A DNA stretch of 64,000 nt from Campylobacter sp. RM5004 (lineage in GTDB: Bacteria; Campylobacterota; Campylobacteria; Campylobacterales; Campylobacteraceae). The notes below the pieces were generated by a model, which was not told the origin of the DNA, did not search any database, and was given only the letters and a program-made list of their open reading frames with translations. Made by a program: the position numbers and the translations under genes. Of the stretch, positions 35,791 to 44,602 are shown in pieces. The first letter of the stretch is position 1; each line of letters begins with the position of its first letter. The stretch lies in contig NZ_CP059599.1 of assembly GCF_022369455.1 (NCBI RefSeq), positions 896,409 through 960,408 on the forward strand. Direction: 5' to 3'.

Positions 35791-38700
35791 TTTTAACAAA
35801 AGAGATTTAGGTGATTATATTAACTGGTGGTTTTCTGTATCTCAAGGAGTAACGCAGATTTGTAGAACTAAACTAGGTTTAAAACCTAGTATAATATATG
35901 ATATTAAATCAGGATTGTTTTCAGCATATGTAGGTAATCTAAAAGATAAAACGAAATTTGAAATTGCAGGAAACATATTTGGCAATATAATCGATAATAC
36001 TATTTTTAAAGCTCTAAAAATATCGAATTACATAAAAGTTTTTGACAATGGAATAGGTGCTGCAACTTATGAATTAGCTACAGATTATAGTGCAGCTAAT
36101 TATTTTGAAAAGGCATTACCTGAAGCTGTTGAATTTTACGAAAGAATGCTGAATGATAGAGAGTTTGCAAAAGAAATGTTTGAAAATGCCAAGTCAGTTT
36201 TAGATTTTGATTTGATAAAGGATTATTATTCTAATGTAACTTTTGATAAATGGTTTAGTGATGTTATAGATTTATTTACACCAAAAGCGTATGAGAAAAA
36301 AGGTGAGCCTATATTAGAAGCAGAAGTTAAAGATAATAATATCATCGTTAAAGCAGATAATATTAATGATGGGATTGATTTTATAAACAATTATAAATTT
36401 AATAATTATGATATTGCATTAAGTGATTATAATAATTCAGTTCAAGTTGAAAAAAGCAATAATTTTATCACAATAAGCACTGATAATAATTCTAATTTAT
36501 CTGATGAAGATTTATTTGATTTAGCACTATTTAGTGGGGCAAATAAGGCTAGTATCAATAATGTTAAATATGATATAAAACAATTAGATAATGATACTTT
36601 AAAAGATATTATAGATTATATACCTAGCAAATCATTTGTGCTAACTAATATTAAGATATTAGTAGGAGAAGAGATTTTATTAGGAGATAATAAGAAATAT
36701 GTAGTAAAACAAGGCGATACAATCATAGATATTGCAAAAGCAAATAAGATGAGTGTTAAATCTTTAATCAAACTAAATCCAAATTTAATAGAACAAGGAA
36801 GAGTGAAATTTTTAGAAGATAAAGTATTGGTTGAAGCAAACGGAGATTTGGCAAAAATATTTGATTATAAAGATTTCGTTTCAAATACTTTTGGTAATGC
36901 GCTAAAAGAAGACTTTAATGGTGATTTTAAAAATAGCTTATATAAAAATAAGACTTTAAACATTTTCTATAATCCAACAGCTAAAGTTATAAAATACGAC
37001 CCACTAGTCCTAGACCTAAACAACAACGGAAGAATAGATACAATCACTCTTAATAATTCTAAGGCATTTTTTGACCACAACAACGACAACATAGCTTATA
37101 AATCATCTTGGATTAGCAAAGATGATGGATTATTAGTGTTAGACAAAAACAATAATAATCTAATAGATAATGGCAATGAATTATTTGGAAACTTTACTGA
37201 AATTAGTTCAAATTCTTATGCTCTAAACGGCTTTGAAGCATTAAAACTTTTAGATAGCAATGAAGATGGAGTAATTGATATAAACGATAAAGAGTTTAAC
37301 AATCTTAAAGTATGGCAAGACTTAAACGAAGATGGCATAACGCAAATAAATGAGCTAAAGTCTTTAAAAGATTTAAACATAACTAGTATAAATCTAAACT
37401 ATAAAGATACAAATCAAAAGCTTGATAATGATAATACTATCACTCAAACAGCTACCTTTATCAAGGATGGTAAAGAAAGCTTATTAGCTGATATTAATTT
37501 TAGCGTTAGTAGTATAGAAAGAGTATTTAAAGACAAGATAATATATTCAGAAGAAGAATTAAATCTAGCAAATCTTAAAGGCTATGGAGTATTAAGAGAT
37601 TTAAGGGATGCTGCTTGTTTAGATGAAGAATTAAAAGCATTGCTTAAAGATTATTCATTAGCAAATAGCAAAGAAGAGCAATTAAACAAGCTTGATAGTC
37701 TAATTTATTCTTGGGCTAATACTAATAAAGCTTTAAACAAAGACTTTAACCTATCTAAAACTAAAGAATTTGATAGCGATAATCCTAACAATACTGATAG
37801 TATAAGGGATTTATGGCTTACGCCATCACAAGCTAGAGAATATGCTAATTTTACTATTAGTGAAAGTTTAAAAAATGAGTTTAATGAGCTTAAGCAAAAA
37901 ATATCAATTATTAATTCATTTTTAGGCGTTAATAATCAAGATTTTTATGTAGCTAGTTTAAATGAATTTAACGAGCTTAGAAATAGCTTTAATAATACTT
38001 ATGATAGTTTAAGAACTTATGTTTATAAGGGATTGTTATTTCAAACAAGATTAAAAGAATACTATAATGAAATAAACATTACTAGCTACGAAAACAATGG
38101 CTCTTATGAGCTTAAATTAGATTTTTCTAAAAGTATAGAGAAATTCAAGGCTATTAATGAAACAAATCCTAAAAAAGCCTTCGTTGATTTAGCTGAGTTT
38201 ATAACAAGCTTTAAAGATATAAATTCTTTAAATGATTGTGTAATATTACTAGGTAGTTTTATAAAAACAATGGATAGCAATACTTTAAGCGATTATTTAA
38301 AACTTTTAGATGAAGACACTATCAATGCACTATCAACTCAAACAGGAACAAATGCTAATGATACATTAGTAGGGACAAATTTATTAAATGGCAAGGATGT
38401 TTTATATGGACTTGATGGCGATGACACCTTAATCGGTGGAATTGGCGATGATACTTTAGTGGGTGGTAATGGTAATGATACTTATGTTTTTGATAAAGAT
38501 TTCGGGCACGATACTATCATAAACTATAAATCAAATCTAAATGATATAGATTGTATTCAATTTAACGATGCAAGTATAAATGCTGATAATTTAAAATATG
38601 TAAGAAATTATAATGATTTAATGCTAATTAAAGATGATAGTAATAGCATTAGAGTTAAAGACTTTTTTGCATATGAAGATTTAAGAAATACTATTGATGA

Positions 38701-39874
38701 AATCAAATTTGCTAATAATACAAGTATAAATAAGGATGAGATAATTAATAGAGTTTATACACCTACAAATGGTGATGATAACTTTACAATGTTTTTTACA
38801 AATAAAGATTATGTAATAACTATGCTAGATGGCAACGATACCATAATCACACATAATGGAGATGATATTATTGACGGTGGAGATGGAGATGACATCATAA
38901 GAAGTGGAGCAGGAAATGATATTATAAATGGTGGCAATGGTAATGATGATATTTATGCAGGAGATGGTGATGATATCATAATAGGCGGAGCAGGAGATGA
39001 TATCTTGCAAGGCGGTATGGGGAATGATAAGTATATTTATAAAGGAGTTTGGGGGCATGATAGGATAATTAATCTTAGGAATGATAATGCTTATGATGAA
39101 ATAATCCTAGATGTTAGCTCATCATTTGTAAAAATCACTAGAGATAATGATGATTTAATAATAAATAAGCTAAAAAGTGCTGGTTGGTTTAGAAAAGTAG
39201 TTGATGATAGTTCATCTATAAAAGTTGTAGATTTTTTCAAAAAAGATTATGATATATCTGCTTTAGTAATGCAGGATAAGACTTTAAGCGCTGATGAATT
39301 AAGACAAATGGTATTAACTCCTACTTGGGGTAATGATACTTTAATCGGAAGCGAATATAGCGATAAAATATATGGCTTATTTGGTAATGATACTCTAATT
39401 GGCGGTAAAGGAGATGATTATTTAGATGGCGGTGCTGGAAATGATACATATATTTTTAATAGAGGCGATGGTAATGATTATATAAAAGATGCTTTAGGAT
39501 ATGATACTATTAAATTTAACGATATTAGCTTTAGTGAAGTTGTGTTAAAAAAAGATGTAGATAACCTAATCATTAAGTATAACAATAATAAAGATAGCGT
39601 TACAATATTAGGCAATTTTGGAATAGGGTTTAATAAGATTGAAAAATTTGTTTTTAGTGATAAAACTTTATGCTACGATGATTTTATAAATACAGCTAAA
39701 AAAGAGTTACCAAGCTATGAGGATTTAGTAGATAAAGTAACTAAGCCTGATTTATCATCTTATTTAGAAAATTCAGAAAAATTAATCCAAGACACAAATG
39801 CTTACGCACCTAATTCATCTGGATTTATTTTATATACAGATGATAAAAACAATACTATTCAAGTATATTTATAA
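35783..39874 (+). CDS. Large RTX protein with LysM and EF-hand-like segments, putative T1SS effector or adhesin
   Basis: 1363 residues without a signal peptide. Residues 1-300: unknown, with a Gly-rich, amphipathic early part ('GLFSAYVGNLKDKTKFEIAG'). About 305-345: a LysM peptidoglycan-binding motif ('YVVKQGDTIIDIAKANKMS'). About 405-530: calcium-loop rich region typical of RTX exoproteins ('VLDLNNNGRIDTI', 'DKNNNNLIDNGNELFG', 'DSNEDGVIDIND'). About 550-850: helical. Then three RTX blocks near 853-910, 1013-1090 and 1181-1235, and a C-terminal secretion tail. It should leave through the adjacent T1SS and fold in calcium. The function of the first 300 residues is unknown; LysM suggests cell-wall contact. 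Confidence 0.88.
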   Translation: MFDFNKRDLGDYINWWFSVSQGVTQICRTKLGLKPSIIYDIKSGLFSAYVGNLKDKTKFEIAGNIFGNIIDNTIFKALKISNYIKVFDNGIGAATYELATDYSAANYFEKALPEAVEFYERMLNDREFAKEMFENAKSVLDFDLIKDYYSNVTFDKWFSDVIDLFTPKAYEKKGEPILEAEVKDNNIIVKADNINDGIDFINNYKFNNYDIALSDYNNSVQVEKSNNFITISTDNNSNLSDEDLFDLALFSGANKASINNVKYDIKQLDNDTLKDIIDYIPSKSFVLTNIKILVGEEILLGDNKKYVVKQGDTIIDIAKANKMSVKSLIKLNPNLIEQGRVKFLEDKVLVEANGDLAKIFDYKDFVSNTFGNALKEDFNGDFKNSLYKNKTLNIFYNPTAKVIKYDPLVLDLNNNGRIDTITLNNSKAFFDHNNDNIAYKSSWISKDDGLLVLDKNNNNLIDNGNELFGNFTEISSNSYALNGFEALKLLDSNEDGVIDINDKEFNNLKVWQDLNEDGITQINELKSLKDLNITSINLNYKDTNQKLDNDNTITQTATFIKDGKESLLADINFSVSSIERVFKDKIIYSEEELNLANLKGYGVLRDLRDAACLDEELKALLKDYSLANSKEEQLNKLDSLIYSWANTNKALNKDFNLSKTKEFDSDNPNNTDSIRDLWLTPSQAREYANFTISESLKNEFNELKQKISIINSFLGVNNQDFYVASLNEFNELRNSFNNTYDSLRTYVYKGLLFQTRLKEYYNEINITSYENNGSYELKLDFSKSIEKFKAINETNPKKAFVDLAEFITSFKDINSLNDCVILLGSFIKTMDSNTLSDYLKLLDEDTINALSTQTGTNANDTLVGTNLLNGKDVLYGLDGDDTLIGGIGDDTLVGGNGNDTYVFDKDFGHDTIINYKSNLNDIDCIQFNDASINADNLKYVRNYNDLMLIKDDSNSIRVKDFFAYEDLRNTIDEIKFANNTSINKDEIINRVYTPTNGDDNFTMFFTNKDYVITMLDGNDTIITHNGDDIIDGGDGDDIIRSGAGNDIINGGNGNDDIYAGDGDDIIIGGAGDDILQGGMGNDKYIYKGVWGHDRIINLRNDNAYDEIILDVSSSFVKITRDNDDLIINKLKSAGWFRKVVDDSSSIKVVDFFKKDYDISALVMQDKTLSADELRQMVLTPTWGNDTLIGSEYSDKIYGLFGNDTLIGGKGDDYLDGGAGNDTYIFNRGDGNDYIKDALGYDTIKFNDISFSEVVLKKDVDNLIIKYNNNKDSVTILGNFGIGFNKIEKFVFSDKTLCYDDFINTAKKELPSYEDLVDKVTKPDLSSYLENSEKLIQDTNAYAPNSSGFILYTDDKNNTIQVYL

Positions 39875-39878
39875 TCTA

Positions 39879-39905
39879 AATCCAAATTCTTTAAGAATTT
39901 GGATT
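39879..39905 (+). terminator. Terminator after the large RTX gene
   Basis: AATCCAAATTCTT (39879-39891) pairs with AAGAATTTGGATT (39893-39905), so at least 11 bp with a short loop. It lies just past the RTX stop, with sequence related to the dispersed repeat. Confidence 0.65.
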
Positions 39906-39991
39906 AGGAATTTAAACTTAAAAATTAAAGATATTTTTAATATAAAACTTTCAAAAAAAAACAACACATATTAATAACTGCTTGTAAATTT

Positions 39992-40177
39992 ATGAATTCT
40001 AATTATGACTTTATAATATATAAAAAATTTATTAGCAAGTTAGGGCATTTAAATGTTTTTTATAAAAAATGTGAAGTTTGTAAAAATAAAATTCCCTTAC
40101 CTAAAACACATGTTTTTGATGAAGATTTAGGATATATAATGAAATGCGATTATTGTGAAGCTATTTATAAACATTAA
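39992..40177 (+). CDS. Zinc-ribbon peptide, 5' part of a gene cut by an in-frame TAA
   Basis: 61 residues with two Cys-x2-Cys pairs ('CEVCKNK' and 'CDYCEAIY'), a typical small zinc ribbon. There is no clear ribosome site before the ATG. After the stop at 40175-40177 the same frame stays open and reads directly into the two-helix membrane segment at 40199. This suggests a single original protein of about 130 residues (cytosolic zinc ribbon followed by a membrane hairpin) interrupted by one nonsense codon. Confidence 0.5.
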   Translation: MNSNYDFIIYKKFISKLGHLNVFYKKCEVCKNKIPLPKTHVFDEDLGYIMKCDYCEAIYKH

Positions 40178-40198
40178 ACAAGAGATATTTTAGGAATT

Positions 40199-40381
40199 TT
40201 GATTTTTGCTTGCAATGTTTTTGCTCTTATTTTTAGTATTATTTTAATGTATGTGTTTTATTGTGTTATAGCTAACGAACTTATATGTTTTTTTATCTTA
40301 TTATTTTTGTATGGTTATTTTATGCATGTATTTCATATATTAATTATTGATAAATATGTTCTTATTAAAAAGGAGAAATAA
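40199..40381 (+). CDS. Two-helix membrane segment, 3' part of the interrupted zinc-ribbon gene
   Basis: 60 residues, almost wholly hydrophobic with two membrane helices and a basic end ('LIIDKYVLIKKEK'). It is in the same frame as 39992-40177 with only seven codons between. As an independent gene it would use TTG at 40199, with AGGA only three bases upstream. Its stop overlaps the ATG of the next gene (TAATG), so the operon remains coupled. Confidence 0.45.
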   Translation: MIFACNVFALIFSIILMYVFYCVIANELICFFILLFLYGYFMHVFHILIIDKYVLIKKEK

Positions 40382-40851
40382 TGGCTTTTAAAAATGCAAT
40401 TATTGATGATAGGTTAGAGAAAAAATATTCTTTTGTAGATATTTGTATTAGATATTCTAATGATTGGTATCTCAGACAACATCATAAATTTCCTTTTGAA
40501 AAACGCATTGTAATAGATGAAGAATTAGACTGCTGGTTTATAAGATGTATGAATTTTGATGACCCTGAGCTAGACCATGCAAAGCTTAGTAAGTCTTTGT
40601 GGATTTTATATTATAAAGGCGAGCATATAAGGATAATTTTAGATTATGATATCAAACAAGAGATTGATAATGTAGTTTATAATAGAGTTTATAAAATCCT
40701 TTCTATAAGAGATAATAAAACATTAAATGAAAAAGAAATAATAGATTTATTAAGAGAAATATTAACTGTTTATAAATGGAATGGAAGCTTAAATAATGAT
40801 AAAGAATTTAAAGCATATATAATAGATGAAGTGTTAGGAGAATACTTATAA
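40381..40851 (+). CDS. Small soluble protein, paralogue of the next gene's C-terminal half
   Basis: 156 residues, no membrane segment. Aligns by eye with the last ~120 residues of the next gene (40869): 'IDEELDCWFIRC' / 'IDKELECFFIDC', 'LWILYYKGEHIRIIL' / 'IIWILNYKTDIIKIIL' and 'LNEKEIIDLLREIL' / 'LSEKEVVRLLKEIL'. I know no family. Arrays of short, related, poorly conserved genes behind a secreted effector gene often encode immunity proteins, but nothing in the sequence proves this. Overlaps the preceding stop by one base and has an AAAGGAG site. Confidence 0.65.
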   Translation: MAFKNAIIDDRLEKKYSFVDICIRYSNDWYLRQHHKFPFEKRIVIDEELDCWFIRCMNFDDPELDHAKLSKSLWILYYKGEHIRIILDYDIKQEIDNVVYNRVYKILSIRDNKTLNEKEIIDLLREILTVYKWNGSLNNDKEFKAYIIDEVLGEYL

Positions 40852-40868
40852 CAAAAGGAGATTTTATA

Positions 40869-41639
40869 ATGGAAAAAATTGTGATAAAAATTGTAATTTT
40901 AATTGCAATATCGCCTATTTATTATTTTTTGTTTATGATGGTTATTTTTGGATATTCTGCTCATGATATGTCTAATTTATCAATTCTACAAGCACCTTAT
41001 GGAAGTTTAATTGGTTCAATATTTATTATACCTTTATGTTTTTTAACTCATATAATATATTTCACTGTATCAAAAGAATTATGCAAAGCGTTTTTAACTC
41101 TTGTGTTTTGCTTATCTTATATCCCTGTTTTGACCTTGTCAATAGGTGCAATAATAGCTTTGATTTTGCCATTTGTGTATTATTATTTGCTAGTAATGTT
41201 ATGTAAGAAATTGCTTAAAAACAAATCAAGCTTTATAGGCAATACGCAACTTAAATTAGATTTTAAAAATATAGAAATTAATAACGAAATTTATGAAAAG
41301 TATAAAATAAATGAAGTGCTTTCTAATTTTAATACACAAGATACTATATTTAATACAAAAACAATGCTAATTGATAAAGAGCTTGAATGTTTTTTCATAG
41401 ATTGTGATCTAAATTCAAATAGAATAATTTGGATTTTAAACTATAAAACAGATATTATAAAAATAATTCTTGTTCATAAAAAACGCCTATCAAATGATAA
41501 TGCTATATTTGCAATCATAGATATTACCGGTAATAATTTGCTTAGCGAAAAAGAAGTGGTTCGCTTGTTAAAAGAAATCTTAGACATTTATAATCAAGAT
41601 AAACAAGTAAAATACACATTATTAGATAAGAAATATTAA
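40869..41639 (+). CDS. Membrane protein with C-terminal domain shared with the preceding gene
   Basis: 256 residues. Four hydrophobic segments in the first ~115 residues, then a soluble domain (about 130-250) paralogous to the protein at 40381-40851. The pair zinc-ribbon/membrane piece plus soluble gene just upstream has the same overall composition split over separate genes, as if the unit had been duplicated and one copy broken up. Function unknown. AAAGGAG site before the ATG; one base separates it from the next gene. Confidence 0.65.
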   Translation: MEKIVIKIVILIAISPIYYFLFMMVIFGYSAHDMSNLSILQAPYGSLIGSIFIIPLCFLTHIIYFTVSKELCKAFLTLVFCLSYIPVLTLSIGAIIALILPFVYYYLLVMLCKKLLKNKSSFIGNTQLKLDFKNIEINNEIYEKYKINEVLSNFNTQDTIFNTKTMLIDKELECFFIDCDLNSNRIIWILNYKTDIIKIILVHKKRLSNDNAIFAIIDITGNNLLSEKEVVRLLKEILDIYNQDKQVKYTLLDKKY

Positions 41640-42389
41640 ATGATTAAAGAGAATTTAAAATTTATAATCATACTTGCATTAACTCCTATAAATGCTGTTT
41701 TTGTATATCTTGCAATTAAATCTTGTTTTATTGAAAATTATTTGTTTTTAATGTTTGTTTATATGTTTGTTCATTATTTTGTTTTATCAATGAAGTATTT
41801 TTATGATAAATCAAAACTTTTTGCTATTGTTTTGTTTAGTTTAATTTCACTTATTTTTATGGTAGAAAATTGGCTATATTTTATGATTTTTATTGTTATT
41901 TATATCCTTGTAATTTATATATTAAGAGAAGTTGATACAAGCAATGCAATTTATGTGATTAATCCAAAAAGATTTGATTTAGCCCATATAACTTTTGGAT
42001 TTTTAATGCTGCTTTCATTTATTAGTATTGTAAGCTTTTTAAAAGATGAATTAATTATTTATAAAATAATCGGAGTAGTAATTATATTATGCACTTTAAT
42101 TATATTTTGTGGTGTTAAAAGAGTGATTTGCTATGAAGATTGCTTGGTATTTGTAAAAGGCTTAGGAGTTAGCAGAATAAAATATGATGATATTAAGGAA
42201 TATTATTTTCTTAAAACAAATTTTAAAAATACTATAAGAATTTTTTTAAAGCGAAAAAGATTTAAGATTTTTTATATATCTTATGAGCTTTCGTTTAATA
42301 AATTTAATAAAAGCGATTTAGAAAAATTAGAAGAATTAATCAATAAAAATGAAAATAAAAATAAAGGAAATATATTGAAATTAGTTTAA
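41640..42389 (+). CDS. Membrane protein with a PH-like C-terminal region
   Basis: 249 residues. About five hydrophobic segments up to residue 160, then a beta-rich stretch beginning 'VICYEDCLVFVKGLGV' and 'RIKYDDIKEYYF', the pattern of small bacterial PH-like domains in membrane proteins. It is the last gene of the accessory run and meets hemW tail to tail with seven bases between. Function unknown; possibly part of the immunity-like cluster. Confidence 0.6.
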   Translation: MIKENLKFIIILALTPINAVFVYLAIKSCFIENYLFLMFVYMFVHYFVLSMKYFYDKSKLFAIVLFSLISLIFMVENWLYFMIFIVIYILVIYILREVDTSNAIYVINPKRFDLAHITFGFLMLLSFISIVSFLKDELIIYKIIGVVIILCTLIIFCGVKRVICYEDCLVFVKGLGVSRIKYDDIKEYYFLKTNFKNTIRIFLKRKRFKIFYISYELSFNKFNKSDLEKLEELINKNENKNKGNILKLV

Positions 42390-42396
42390 ATAAAAT

Positions 42397-43428
42397 TTAT
42401 TCTAAAAACAATGCTATTTCATCACTTAATAAGTAGTTTTTATTAAATAATCTTCCATTTTTAATATAAACTAATTCTTTTAAATCATCAAGTTTTGATA
42501 AATCCTTAATAAGTTCTAAGCTAACCCCTACTTTTGATCTAAGACCTAAAAAAATGCTTTCTAATCTAATATCATCTAAGCTTAATATTTCTTTACTTCT
42601 TTTTAGTGGATTATTTATGTATTCAGCAAGACTAGAGCTTGCATAATAGCGAATATTTTTGCTCGTTCCTACACTTGAAAGCCCAATGCCGATATAATCA
42701 TCTTTATTCCAGTAAGCTTTATTGTGAGAGCATTCGTAATCACTTGAACTTGCAAAATTGCTTATTTCATAGGCTTTTAAGCCTATTTTGTTGATTTGTT
42801 CGTAAAAATAGCAGTTTAGCTCATCGTTTTTTTGTAAAAATTCTATTTTATTAGCAAATGGAGTATTTTCTTCAAGTATTAAAGTATAAGCGCTTAGATG
42901 ATTTAATTCTAAGCTTTTTAATACATCAAGCTCATTATTTAACATAGTTAAATCGTCCATAAAAGTTCCATATATTAAATCAATACTATAATTTATTTTT
43001 TCTTTTTTAAGTAGGGCGATTTGATTTAGTGCTTCAAGTGATGAATGGCTTCTATTTAAGAATTTTAGCTTTTCATCATTAAAGCTTTGAACCCCAAGGC
43101 TAATGCGATTTAGTCCATAATTTCTCATAGTATTAAGCCATTCAAGACTTAAAGAATTTGGATTTGCTTCAGCACTTATTTCACAATTTGCATTTAAAAA
43201 TGGCTTTAGTAATTTAAATAAATTTTCATAATACTTTGCAGGTATAAAACTAGGCGTTCCACCCCCAAAATATATGCTTTTTATGTCTTTAGAAAAAGGC
43301 AAAAACCTTGATAAATCTAATTCTAAAGCCTTAAAATACTCATTTATTTTTTGCTTATTTGTAAAACTAGCAAAAGAACAATAAGAGCATTTGCTAGCAC
43401 AAAAAGGAATGTGGATATATATTCTCAT
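42397..43428 (-). CDS. hemW: Radical SAM haem chaperone HemW
   Basis: 343 residues. The sequence opens with 'IYIHIPFCASKCSYCSFASF' (radical SAM C-x3-C-x2-C), followed by 'SIYFGGGTPSFI', 'EISAEANPNSL' and 'RISLGVQSF'. It lacks the N-terminal extension of true HemN, so HemW (haem insertion into respiratory enzymes) is the better name. In C. jejuni the corresponding gene also sits next to the rppH-lysC operon, pointing the other way. Its start lies 1 base after the stop of the upstream hypothetical gene. Confidence 0.9.
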   Translation of the reverse strand: MRIYIHIPFCASKCSYCSFASFTNKQKINEYFKALELDLSRFLPFSKDIKSIYFGGGTPSFIPAKYYENLFKLLKPFLNANCEISAEANPNSLSLEWLNTMRNYGLNRISLGVQSFNDEKLKFLNRSHSSLEALNQIALLKKEKINYSIDLIYGTFMDDLTMLNNELDVLKSLELNHLSAYTLILEENTPFANKIEFLQKNDELNCYFYEQINKIGLKAYEISNFASSSDYECSHNKAYWNKDDYIGIGLSSVGTSKNIRYYASSSLAEYINNPLKRSKEILSLDDIRLESIFLGLRSKVGVSLELIKDLSKLDDLKELVYIKNGRLFNKNYLLSDEIALFLE

Positions 43429-43429
43429 C

Positions 43430-44011
43430 TTAAGCTTTTAAATTAAATATATTTTCGCCTAATTTTGCGATTTGTTCATCTATCATTTTAAAGGCATTTT
43501 CTAAGGTTTTATTAGCTAAGCTCATATAATCATCTTTAAAGCCAAACTTTTTAAACGCTTCATTAAAGCCATCTAGCAAACCATTTTTTGCTGTTTTTAA
43601 TTTATCAACATCGTTATTTGCTAGTTCAAGAATACTATTTGCTATTTTTTGACCTGAGTTTTTAGCTCCAAATAAACCATTTTCGCTTATTAAGTCTTTT
43701 GCTAATTCCTGATTCAAATTCTTTAAAGTTAAATCCTTAAAATCATTTAAAAAGTTTTTGATATTTCCCCTATTGTTCGCTATTTCATGAAGATTACCTT
43801 GAATGCTAATTTCTGTAATACTGATTTCAAAACTTAAAGCAAAAAAGCTGTCATTTTCTCCTTTTGCTGTTAGTTTTTCTAATTCTTTGTCGTTTAGTTC
43901 TACTCCGTAATTTTTTAAATTTTCTTTTATATTTTTTTGTGCTTCATCTTTACTTTTAAAGCTTCCTGCTGCTTGATAAGATAGGGTAATATTTTTTGCA
44001 CTAATTTGCAT
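43430..44011 (-). CDS. Conserved hypothetical protein upstream of hemW
   Basis: 193 residues, soluble, mostly helical, starting 'MQISAKNITLSYQAAGSF'. It resembles Campylobacter proteins sometimes labelled 'hydrogenase-4 component G', a name I consider unreliable. No catalytic motif is visible. It shares an operon with hemW. A variant of the dispersed repeat (AATTCCTGATTCAAATTC near 43704) occurs in it but in another codon frame. Confidence 0.7.
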   Translation of the reverse strand: MQISAKNITLSYQAAGSFKSKDEAQKNIKENLKNYGVELNDKELEKLTAKGENDSFFALSFEISITEISIQGNLHEIANNRGNIKNFLNDFKDLTLKNLNQELAKDLISENGLFGAKNSGQKIANSILELANNDVDKLKTAKNGLLDGFNEAFKKFGFKDDYMSLANKTLENAFKMIDEQIAKLGENIFNLKA

Positions 44012-44134
44012 TCAAACTCCTTAAATAAATTATGATTTTATATCGGATAAATTTAATTAATTCTTTAGGCAAAATGTTGCTTTCAATTAAATTTTTCTTG
44101 ATAGTATCGTATGAAATTAATTTTAGGTTATTAG

Positions 44135-44602
44135 ATGAAGAAAAATTACAGAAAAAATGTAGCAGCTATTGTTTTGTCTCAAGAATACCCACTAAATTGT
44201 AAGATTTTAGTGGCTTTAAGACTAGATATTGATGTTTGGCAGTTTCCACAAGGCGGAATTGATGAAGGAGAAAGCCCAAAAGAAGCACTTCTAAGAGAAT
44301 TAGAAGAAGAATTAGGGACTAAAGAATTTGAAGTAATTGCAGAATATCCTGAATGGTTAAGCTATGAATTTCCTAATGAGGCTGTTAAGAAAAAATATAA
44401 TTTTGACGGACAAACTCAAAGGTATTTTTTAGTTAAAATAAGGGATAATAACTTGATTAATTTAAATACCAATGAGCCTGAGTTTAAAGAGCATCTTTTT
44501 GTTGATTATAAGGACTTAAATCCTTATATTAATCATTTTAAAAGACCACTTTATACTAAAGTTTTAAAGTATTTTCAAAAAGAAGGATTTATAGGATGTT
44601 AG
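44135..44602 (+). CDS. rppH: RNA pyrophosphohydrolase
   Basis: 155 residues, Nudix fold. Nudix box 'GGIDEGESPKEALLRELEEELG' region at about 45-66 with all acidic residues, preceded by 'WQFPQ', the RppH mark. It removes pyrophosphate from 5'-triphosphate RNA ends and so starts mRNA decay. First gene of a conserved Campylobacter operon; it overlaps lysC by 7 bases. Confidence 0.94.
   Translation: MKKNYRKNVAAIVLSQEYPLNCKILVALRLDIDVWQFPQGGIDEGESPKEALLRELEEELGTKEFEVIAEYPEWLSYEFPNEAVKKKYNFDGQTQRYFLVKIRDNNLINLNTNEPEFKEHLFVDYKDLNPYINHFKRPLYTKVLKYFQKEGFIGC

Noticed and set aside
43704-43721. Additional repeat copy in the gene upstream of hemW
   Set aside because: One base differs from the repeat and it reads in another codon frame; counted only as a possible variant.
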